The position numbers and the translations under genes are program-made. Source: JBBSIN01 sp038232055 (GTDB taxonomy: Bacteria > Actinomycetota > Actinomycetes > JADGOV01). Taken from it: a stretch of 47,880 nucleotides of DNA. The DNA is taken from contig JBBSIN010000010.1 of assembly GCA_038232055.1 (NCBI GenBank), positions 1 through 47,880 on the forward strand, written 5' to 3'. This document shows, piece after piece, positions 1 through 6,065 of the stretch; within the stretch, counting starts at the first letter, position 1; each line of letters starts with the position of its first letter. The notes below the pieces were generated by a model. That model searched no databases and had not been told where the DNA came from. It saw only the letters and a program-made list of their open reading frames with translations.

Positions 1-341
1 AGCACCGGCAGTGCGCCGACGTTGTGGGTTCCGAACACCACGTCGACCCACGGCGCTCGCCGAGTGATGAGCCCCCTGTCCTTCTGCGCGAGGCAACCGC
101 CGACGGCGATCTGCATCCCCGGATGCGCGGTCTTCACCGGAAGCAGGTGACCGAGGTTGCCGTAGAGGCGGTTGTCGGCGTTCTCCCGGACCGCGCACGT
201 GTTGAACACCACGACGTCCGCCGACTCGCCACCGCTGGCTCGGACGTAGCCGGACTCCTCCAGTACGCCGGCCAGGCGCTCGGAGTCGTGCACGTTCATC
301 TGGCACCCGTAAGTGCGGATCTCGTAGCTGCGCGCGCTCAT
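1..341 (-). CDS. miaB: MiaB, tRNA-2-methylthio-N6-dimethylallyladenosine synthase (N-terminal part only)
   Basis: The reverse strand from the ATG at 341-339 reads MSARSYEIRTYGCQMN and then stays open to the window edge, about 113 residues. This is the UPF0004 N-terminal domain of a methylthiotransferase. The three auxiliary-cluster cysteines are visible in YGCQMN, NTCAVREN and GGCLAQ. MiaB is a radical-SAM enzyme with two 4Fe-4S clusters that methylthiolates i6A37 of tRNAs reading U-starting codons. The CAVRENA signature separates MiaB from RimO, which has CGFVEAA (see the rimO gene at 13763-15202). The radical-SAM and TRAM domains lie outside the window. The gene follows the broken PAP2 gene by 27 bases on the same strand, so it may share its transcript. 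Confidence 0.93.
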   Translation of the reverse strand, partial: MSARSYEIRTYGCQMNVHDSERLAGVLEESGYVRASGGESADVVVFNTCAVRENADNRLYGNLGHLLPVKTAHPGMQIAVGGCLAQKDRGLITRRAPWVDVVFGTHNVGALPV

Positions 342-368
342 GTCCCGGCCCAGGGTAGACGTCGCGCC

Positions 369-1027
369 CTATCGCATCGCCGCTGCGGCGACGACCAGCC
401 AGGTGAGCCCGTAGAGCCAGCCGGCCGCGACGTCCGTCGGATAATGGACGCCGAGCACCACCCGGGAGGCCCCGACCGCCCCGACAAGGGCGACGGTGAC
501 GGCCGTCGCCCAGGTCCGCGCGCGACCGCGCAGAAGGGGCAGAGCAGCGACCAGCAGCGCGCCGTACGCCACCATCGCATGCCCGCTGGGGAAGGAAAAC
601 ACCACCGGCGTGGGCGATCGGGTCAGGCAGCACCGGACGGGTTCTGTGCACCAGCTGCTTGAGCAGTGTGTCGAGCAGTCCGCCGATCGGGACAAACGGT
701 GACGACGTACGCCGCCCGTCGCCAGTGCCGTCCCCGGAGCAGCCAGACCACGCCGGCCAAGGCGACTGCGTAGCGCACCAACGCATCGCCGAGCGTGGTG
801 GCGGCGACGGCGGTGACTCGCAACGCCGGGTGCGCCAGCACGGCCCGATGAACGTGCGCCTCCGTGCGCAGGTCGAGGTCGGAAACGGGGGACCAGTGTC
901 CGCGGACGAGCAGCGTCAATATCGTCAACGGCACGGCCGCTACGAGCAGAATCGCCGCGGCACCGAGGAGCCGTGGCCCCGCGTCTTCGACGATCTGGAG
1001 CATCGGGGTACGACGGTCTGCACCCAA
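369..1027 (-). pseudogene. PAP2-family membrane phosphatase broken by two frameshifts
   Basis: Three reading frames together make one PAP2 (phosphatidic acid phosphatase type 2) protein. Frame 1 runs from the ATG at 1027 (MGADRRTPMLQ, a membrane segment at residues 16-40, more hydrophobic segments) to about 697. Frame 2 covers about 696-603 and carries the first motif, KQLVHRTRP. Frame 3 runs from about 602 to the TAG at 371-369 and carries FSFPSGHA and SRVVLGVHYPTD, the second and third motifs. Each junction needs removal of one base and falls at a T run on the coding strand (693-697 and 596-600). All motif residues are intact, so the breaks are either very recent or are sequencing errors in homopolymers. 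Intact proteins of this family dephosphorylate undecaprenyl pyrophosphate or other lipid phosphates. It lies 40 bases downstream of rny. Confidence 0.8.
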
Positions 1028-1067
1028 CGGCGGCGGACCGGCGTACGCACCGCTCAGCTCCGCCTGG

Positions 1068-2705
1068 TCACTTCGCGATCTCGGTGGCCCTGGACTCTCG
1101 GACGACGGTGATCCGGATCTGACCCGGGTAGGTCAGCTCCTCCTCGATCTGCTTGGCGATGTCGCGGGCCAGCACCTGGGCCTGGATGTCGTCGATACGG
1201 TCGGGCAGCACCATGACGCGTACCTCGCGCCCCGCCTGCATCGCGAAGACCTTGTCCACGCCCTCCTTGTCCGTGGCGATCTCCTCGATCCGCTCCAGCC
1301 GCTTGACGTAGTGCTCGAGGCTCTCGCGCCGGGCGCCGGGACGCCCGCCGCTGATCGCGTCAGCTGCCTGCGTGAGGACCGCCTCCACCGTGCGCACCTC
1401 GACCTCGTTGTGGTGCGCCTCGATGGCGTGGACGACGTCGTCCGACTCACCGTAGCGGCGGGCCATCTCGGCACCCACTAACGCGTGGCTGCCCTCGACC
1501 TCATGGGTGAGCGCCTTGCCGACGTCGTGCAGGAACGCGCATCTCTTCAGCAAGTGCTGGTCGAGTCGCAGCTCGGCGGCCATGAGCCCGGCCAGGTGAG
1601 CCGACTCCACCAGGTGCTTGAGCACGTTCTGGCCGTACGACGTGCGGTAGCGCAGCCGACCGAGGAGCGCGATGAGTTCTGGATGCATCTCGGTGATACC
1701 GAGCTCGACGAGCGCGTCCTCGCCGGCCCGGACGCAGGACTGCTGGACCTGTGCCTTGCTCTGCTCGTAGACCTCTTCGATGCGGTGCGGGTGAATCCGC
1801 CCGTCGAGGACGAGTGACTCCAAAGCGATGCGCGCGGTTTCCCGCCGGATGGGGTCGAACGAGGAGAGGAGCACGGCTTCGGGGGTGTCGTCGATGATGA
1901 GGTTGACGCCCGTCACGGCCTCGAACGTGCGGATGTTGCGTCCCTCACGGCCGATGATGCGGCCTTTCATGTCGTCGCTGGGCAGGTGGAGGACGCTCAC
2001 CACCGACTCGGCGGTCTGTTCACTCGCGACCCGTTGAATCGCCAAGGTGACGATCTTCCTGGCTCGGTCCTCACCGTTGCGCCGGGCGTCGGCCTCTATC
2101 TCCCGGGCCAGCACGGCTGCGTCGCGCTTGGCCTGGTGTTCCATCGCCTTGACCAGCTCCGCCTTTGCGTCCGCGGCGGTCAGCCCCGCAGTGCGCTCGA
2201 GGACCAGGCGGCGCTCCTCCGCCACGTCGGCGAGCTCGGCGCGCTGTCGGGCGATGCCCGCCTCCACCTCTGCGAGGTCACGGTCGCGCTGCTCCCCGCG
2301 CCGGGTCTCCGCGTCGAGGCGCTCTTCGCGCTCGGCGAGGCGGTGCTCCCGGCGTTCGAGATCCGCGCGAACCTGGGCGACCTCGTCCCGGCGGACGTGC
2401 AGCTCGGCGTCAGCCTCGCGTCGCGCGGCGGCTGCAGTGACTGCTGCCTGTTCGGCATCGTGGCGCAGGCGCTCGGCGTCGGCGAGCGCGGCGTCCCTGA
2501 GCCCACTGGCCTCCTTCAGCGCATCCGTGTCCGCCTCAGAGCGGAAGCGCGGCTCGTCGAGGGACCGGTCTGCAGCGGTTCTCTCCTGTGGCCGGGACGG
2601 CGCCGCTGCTGGCGACGCCACCCGTCGGAGGAGCAGAACGACGAGGACGACCAGGACGACTAGGACCACGACGGCGAGTGCGCCGATCGCGGCAAACACG
2701 GCCAT
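1068..2705 (-). CDS. rny: Ribonuclease Y
   Basis: The 545-residue protein has the full RNase Y architecture. A single N-terminal membrane anchor (residues 4-27) is followed by a long charged coiled coil (about 45-220), a KH domain with GRIIGREGRN at 248-257, and an HD domain whose metal-binding pair is His393-Asp394 in CAFLHDVGKA. A C-terminal domain ends the protein. RNase Y is a membrane-bound 5'-end-sensitive endoribonuclease that starts mRNA decay. The start ATG has a good ribosome site, GGAGAGGTG, about 7 bases upstream. It sits between recX and miaB. RNase J is also encoded in this window (18645-20345). Confidence 0.96.
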   Translation of the reverse strand: MAVFAAIGALAVVVLVVLVVLVVLLLRRVASPAAAPSRPQERTAADRSLDEPRFRSEADTDALKEASGLRDAALADAERLRHDAEQAAVTAAAARREADAELHVRRDEVAQVRADLERREHRLAEREERLDAETRRGEQRDRDLAEVEAGIARQRAELADVAEERRLVLERTAGLTAADAKAELVKAMEHQAKRDAAVLAREIEADARRNGEDRARKIVTLAIQRVASEQTAESVVSVLHLPSDDMKGRIIGREGRNIRTFEAVTGVNLIIDDTPEAVLLSSFDPIRRETARIALESLVLDGRIHPHRIEEVYEQSKAQVQQSCVRAGEDALVELGITEMHPELIALLGRLRYRTSYGQNVLKHLVESAHLAGLMAAELRLDQHLLKRCAFLHDVGKALTHEVEGSHALVGAEMARRYGESDDVVHAIEAHHNEVEVRTVEAVLTQAADAISGGRPGARRESLEHYVKRLERIEEIATDKEGVDKVFAMQAGREVRVMVLPDRIDDIQAQVLARDIAKQIEEELTYPGQIRITVVRESRATEIAK

Positions 2706-2897
2706 CGCACGTCACCTCTCCAGGTCGTCCTCTGCCCGAGCAGAGGCTTTCGAGCGTGAGAAGCGTGAACCACCCAGCGCTGCCATCAGCCGCCGGCGCC
2801 CGATCGCGCACTTCCCCGGCGCCGACCGGTTGGTCCTGCCCGGCGCGCGAGCTCCCTGTCGGGAGCCGGGCCGACGCGCCCAGGCTGGTGTCGGTAC

Positions 2898-2921
2898 GTC
2901 GGTCACGGTGCCGTGACTGAC
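2898..2921. repeat. Inverted repeat upstream of rny, possible operator
   Basis: GTCGGTCACGG at 2898-2908 faces CCGTGACTGAC at 2911-2921 across a 2-base centre. Ten of eleven positions pair, plus one G-T. It lies about 190 bases upstream of the rny start. The near-zero loop suits a dimeric protein site better than a terminator. No regulator can be named from the sequence. Confidence 0.4.
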
Positions 2922-3090
2922 GGCAAGCGTTCGTGTTTCGTGCGATATCGAGAATTCGTCGTACGGCAGCGCTATGGGTGAATCCGCAGGTAGCGGATGG
3001 AACTCCTCACTGGCTGTGAGGTTAGGCGCGGGCCATCCGGCGGTCAAGCACGTCGGAAACCAGACCGCCGTGCCGAAGCCGAGCCGGGTC

Positions 3091-3109
3091 CTGATTGCAG
3101 GGCAATCGG
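3091..3109 (-). terminator. Short hairpin after recX, candidate terminator
   Basis: GATTGC (3093-3098) pairs with GCAATC (3102-3107) around a 3-base loop, and one more C-G pair closes at 3091/3109 after a T-G wobble. It starts 8 bases past the recX stop. No U tract follows, which is common for actinobacterial terminators, but the stem is short and the call is weak. Confidence 0.3.
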
Positions 3110-3117
3110 CGTACCTG

Positions 3118-3687
3118 CTAGCCGTCGTCGGCGGCCTCCGGAAGTTCCTGCCATCCCGGATCCTGTATGCCGCCCGGTCCGGCAGATGCGTCATCGAGGA
3201 CTTCGCGCACGACCCGGTACGCCACGCCGGCCGGGTAGCCCTTGCGCCCGAGCATCCCGGTCAGCCGCCGGACCCTCGCCGCGGCATCCAGACCTTCCAT
3301 CAGCGGCAGCCGACGCGCGACCAGCGCGCGGGCTGCGGCGTCCTCGTCCGCGGGATCGACCGTCGCCACAGCTGACTCGATGGTCGACCGGTCGACACCG
3401 CGGCGCCGCAGTTCGTCGGCGAGCGCACGACGGGCCAGGCCACGACCGCTATGCCGCGACGTCACCCACGCACGTGCGAACGCGGCATCGTCGATGAGGC
3501 CGACGTCGGTGAACCGGTCGAGAACCCGCGCCGCGGCCTCCTCAGGCACCCGCCGCCGGCGCAACGCGTCACCAAGCTGTCCTCGAGTTCGTGGGGCGTC
3601 GCTGAGCAGTCGAAGGCAGATCTCGCGGGCGATAGCGTCCGGGTCGGCAGCGTCCGGGCCGGGGCGGTCGTAGCGCGTGCCTCGCAT
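3118..3687 (-). CDS. recX: RecX regulatory protein
   Basis: The 189-residue protein matches RecX. It has three-helix repeats, with typical segments AREICLRLLSDAPRTRGQL, IDDAAFARAWVTSRHSGRG and LRRRGVD. RecX binds RecA filaments and inhibits RecA ATPase and recombinase activity, limiting RecA once it is induced. The gene starts 5 bases after the recA stop codon, the usual recA-recX pairing, so both should be on one LexA-controlled transcript. The C-terminal tail (last 25 residues) is Gly/Pro/Asp rich and not conserved. Confidence 0.95.
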   Translation of the reverse strand: MRGTRYDRPGPDAADPDAIAREICLRLLSDAPRTRGQLGDALRRRRVPEEAAARVLDRFTDVGLIDDAAFARAWVTSRHSGRGLARRALADELRRRGVDRSTIESAVATVDPADEDAAARALVARRLPLMEGLDAAARVRRLTGMLGRKGYPAGVAYRVVREVLDDASAGPGGIQDPGWQELPEAADDG

Positions 3688-3692
3688 GACGG

Positions 3693-5399
3693 TCAGAAGT
3701 CGGTCGCCGGAGCGGGTAGTTCCGCGTCGAGCCGGGGGCCGATGCCGAGCTTTTCCTTGATCCGCTTCTCGATCTCGTCAGCGAGATCGGGATTGTCGCG
3801 AAGGAAGGCCCGTGCGTTCTCCTTGCCCTGGCCGAGCTGGTCGCCCTCGTAGGTGTACCAAGCGCCGGACTTCCGCACGATGCTGTGGTCGACACCCATG
3901 TCGATCAATCCGCCCTCACGGCTGATGCCGACGCCGTAGAGAATGTCGAACTCAGCCTGCTTGAACGGCGGACTGCAGTTGTGCACGACGATGTCGGCGG
4001 CGACGAGGTTGTGCAGCTCCTCCACCCCTACGTCGAACGTGCGCGCCGGGCCGGCCGCTTCCACACTGCGCACCGCTGAGTACACGAGCTCCTCGCTCAG
4101 TACCTCTCGCAGGAAGGCGTCGTCAAGGCTGTCAGCAAGGATGGTGAGCCGAGTCCGATGCATCCGCGGCGCACCGAGCAGGGTGCGGAGATCGATGCGG
4201 GCGTCGCTGGCCGGCCGACCCAGCAGCCGCGCAGCTTCGGTCGCGGTGATGCCGCGCCGGCGTAGGTGCGCCAGCACGGGCTTGGAGACTGCCCGTGACA
4301 AGTGCGTTTGTGCCGACCCGCGGCGTCGTCCGCTCGACGTGCCAAGAGGGCCAACGAGCGCAGGTTGCGCTACCCGGTCGCCAGTCTCGAGGTCTCCCGC
4401 CGCTCGCCAACCATCTTCGGTCAGCACCCTGTGGTCGGGAGTGACTCGGACCTGCGCGCCCCCGCGCAGGGTGACTTCAACCGTGTCCTGAACGCCCTGG
4501 TCGAACCAGAAGACCACCGGCCGAACGTGTAGCTGCCCGGACTTGTCGACGGCCGCGACATGGATCGGTAGCCGCCCGTCGACCACATCCTCGATGCGGT
4601 GCGTCGCGCCGGTCATCGGGTCGAAGACGAGCGTCCCCTCGGCAAGACACTTGTTTTTGACGACCTTGACCCGCGTCCGGTTGCCAACCGCGTCGGTGCC
4701 GTCCTTGAGAGTCTCGATCCGCCGGATGTCCAGCCGGATGGACGCGTAGAACTTCAGCGCCTTGCCACCCGTCGTGGTTTCCGGGCTCCCGAAGAACACC
4801 CCTATCTTCTCGCGGAGCTGGTTGATGAAGATCGCCGTCGTGCCGGAGTTGCTCAATGCCCCCGTGATCTTGCGTAGTGCCTGGCTCATCAGCCGCGCCT
4901 GCAGGCCGACGTGGGAGTCACCCATCTCGCCCTCGATCTCGGCGCGAGGCACGAGGGCCGCCACCGAGTCGATGACGACGACGTCGAGCGCGCCGGACCG
5001 GATGAGCATGTCGGCGATCTCCAGCGCCTGCTCGCCGGTGTCGGGCTGGGACACGAGCAGGGCATCGGTGTCAACGCCGAGCTGGCGGGCGTAGTCGGGG
5101 TCGAGCGCGTGCTCCGCGTCGATGAACGCCGCGATGCCGCCGGCCCGTTGCGCACTGGCGACGGCATGCAGCGCGAGGGTCGTCTTGCCCGACGACTCCG
5201 GACCGTAGATCTCCACGACCCGCCCGCGCGGGAGGCCGCCGATGCCGAGGGCGACGTCGAGAGCGATCGAGCCCGTCGGAATCACCTCGACGGGCGCCCT
5301 CGCCTCGTCGCCGAGCCGCATGACCGAGCCTTTGCCGCACTGCCGCTCGATCTGGGCGAGCGCCGTCTCAAGCGCCTTCTCGCGGTCCGGTGCTGCCAT
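3693..5399 (-). CDS. recA: RecA recombinase with an in-frame mini-intein
   Basis: The frame encodes 568 residues: a 250-residue N-extein, a 224-residue intein (251-474) and a 94-residue C-extein, giving a 344-residue mature RecA. The Walker A motif GPESSGKTT lies at 66-74, and DNA-binding loop regions are present. RecA forms filaments on single-stranded DNA for strand exchange and triggers LexA self-cleavage. I chose the ATG at 5399 (MAAPDREKALETAL) because RecA homology begins there and a GGGGTGG ribosome site precedes it. The open frame extends 98 codons further upstream, but that part crosses the SOS box and DUF3046 and has no RecA similarity. The gene must be spliced at protein level to work. 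Confidence 0.97.
   Translation of the reverse strand: MAAPDREKALETALAQIERQCGKGSVMRLGDEARAPVEVIPTGSIALDVALGIGGLPRGRVVEIYGPESSGKTTLALHAVASAQRAGGIAAFIDAEHALDPDYARQLGVDTDALLVSQPDTGEQALEIADMLIRSGALDVVVIDSVAALVPRAEIEGEMGDSHVGLQARLMSQALRKITGALSNSGTTAIFINQLREKIGVFFGSPETTTGGKALKFYASIRLDIRRIETLKDGTDAVGNRTRVKVVKNKCLAEGTLVFDPMTGATHRIEDVVDGRLPIHVAAVDKSGQLHVRPVVFWFDQGVQDTVEVTLRGGAQVRVTPDHRVLTEDGWRAAGDLETGDRVAQPALVGPLGTSSGRRRGSAQTHLSRAVSKPVLAHLRRRGITATEAARLLGRPASDARIDLRTLLGAPRMHRTRLTILADSLDDAFLREVLSEELVYSAVRSVEAAGPARTFDVGVEELHNLVAADIVVHNCSPPFKQAEFDILYGVGISREGGLIDMGVDHSIVRKSGAWYTYEGDQLGQGKENARAFLRDNPDLADEIEKRIKEKLGIGPRLDAELPAPATDF
3978..4649 (-). mobile_element. RecA mini-intein lacking a homing endonuclease
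   Basis: The 224-residue intein interrupts RecA between VVKNK and CSPPFK, the insertion site of the Mycobacterium tuberculosis RecA intein. It starts with CLAEGTLVFDP (Cys1, block A). Block B is VTPDHRVLTEDGW (about residues 69-81, with the TxxH histidine). It ends with ELHNLVAADIVVHN (blocks F and G, terminal His-Asn), followed by Cys+1 of the extein. Every residue needed for splicing is visible. From memory, the mycobacterial intein is about 440 residues with a LAGLIDADG domain. Here the sequence passes from GDRVAQP (about residue 96) to GRRRGS (107-112) with only a short linker, and no LAGLIDADG motif remains. Confidence 0.93.
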
Positions 5400-5527
5400 G
5401 GTCGCCACCCCATCCGGGTCGAAGCTGTTTCTCTGATCTGCCGTCGGCGACGTTAGGCGGCGGGTGCGACAGTTTCGAGCCGGCGCAGCGCTGCTGTGGA
5501 CGAAGCCGCAACGCCGTCCACAGTAGG

Positions 5528-5541
5528 CGAACACGTGTTCG
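5528..5541 (-). promoter_or_regulatory. LexA-binding SOS box upstream of recA
   Basis: CGAACACGTGTTCG is a perfect 14-base palindrome matching the Gram-positive/actinobacterial SOS consensus CGAAC-N4-GTTCG. It lies about 129 bases upstream of the recA ATG and 28 bases past the DUF3046 stop. The position indicates LexA repression of recA-recX. I could not define a convincing -10/-35 pair or the second, LexA-independent promoter known for mycobacterial recA. Confidence 0.88.
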
Positions 5542-5568
5542 AACCGTGATCGCGACACGCCGACCGCT

Positions 5569-5781
5569 TCACCGCTCGCGCAGCGGCACCTCGAAGGCCT
5601 CACAGACGGCTCGCCAGACCGCCTTGGCGTCTTCGCCGGCGGCGAACGCCTCGACAACCGTCCGACCGCGCAGAGCCGACAGCACTTGGTCACGGGCCAG
5701 GGATTCGGCGTACGCCGCTCCGAATTGACGCTCCATCCGCGCCCAGAACTCCGTCAGCCGCACCAGCAGAGTATTCGCCAT
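5569..5781 (-). CDS. DUF3046 protein
   Basis: This 70-residue protein begins MANTLLVRLTEFWARMERQFG and includes SLARDQVLSALRGRTVVEAF. These are hallmarks of DUF3046, a small actinobacterial family almost always found just upstream of recA. Its biochemical role is unknown to me. There is no signal peptide or membrane segment. It ends 169 bases before recA; the SOS box lies in that gap, so recA can be transcribed separately. Identification rests on both sequence and position. Confidence 0.88.
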   Translation of the reverse strand: MANTLLVRLTEFWARMERQFGAAYAESLARDQVLSALRGRTVVEAFAAGEDAKAVWRAVCEAFEVPLRER

Positions 5782-5892
5782 CCGCTATGGCTCCGGCAGC
5801 CCGCGCCGGCGCCGGCCGACTCCGGCCCATTCCTCGGCCCATCGTCGCGACAGCCTCGATCGCGAGGTCGGTCACCCACGCAAGAGGTTGGC

Positions 5893-5972
5893 GATCTCCT
5901 TCGCGCGACTGGTTGTGGCTAGCAGGCGCCCGGAGAGATCGTCCAGCGACACCAGCGGGGGCGAAGGAGATC
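5893..5972. repeat. Perfect 12-base inverted repeat between DUF3046 and lhr
   Basis: GATCTCCTTCGC (5893-5904) is exactly repeated in inverse as GCGAAGGAGATC (5961-5972), with a 56-base spacer. It lies in the 284-base divergent gap between DUF3046 (minus) and lhr (plus). It could be a pair of protein-binding half-sites or a long hairpin. There is no T-rich tail. Confidence 0.5.
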
Positions 5973-5977
5973 ATCCG

Positions 5978-6003
5978 GATGCCGGCAGGCGATGCCGGCA
6001 GGC
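5978..6003. repeat. 13-base tandem direct repeat upstream of lhr
   Basis: GATGCCGGCAGGC occurs twice head to tail (5978-5990 and 5991-6003), 63 bases before the lhr start codon. It may be a simple duplication or paired regulator sites. No other copy was noticed nearby. Confidence 0.55.
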
Positions 6004-6065
6004 CAGGTGCGCTCAGGTGTGACGCGTGCTGCCGAACTGTCCCACCTCGAGAGCAGGATGGAGCC

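Larger units (their letters stand above)
2706..3117. other. Intergenic region upstream of rny (412 bases)
   Basis: No convincing gene is present. A 160-codon frame on the minus strand (2712-3194) has no recognisable domain, runs into recX and looks like a GC-driven shadow. The region should hold the rny promoter and the end of the recA-recX transcript. It contains one strong palindrome (2898-2921) and one short hairpin just after recX (3091-3109). I cannot identify a definite -35/-10 pair. Confidence 0.6.

Noticed and set aside
2712..3194. 160-codon minus-strand frame in the rny-recX gap
   Set aside because: Overlaps the 3' end of recX, no similarity I recognise, no ribosome site; treated as non-coding.
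5400..5693. 98-codon upstream extension of recA
   Set aside because: It crosses the SOS box and the DUF3046 gene and has no RecA homology; RecA starts at MAAPDREKAL.
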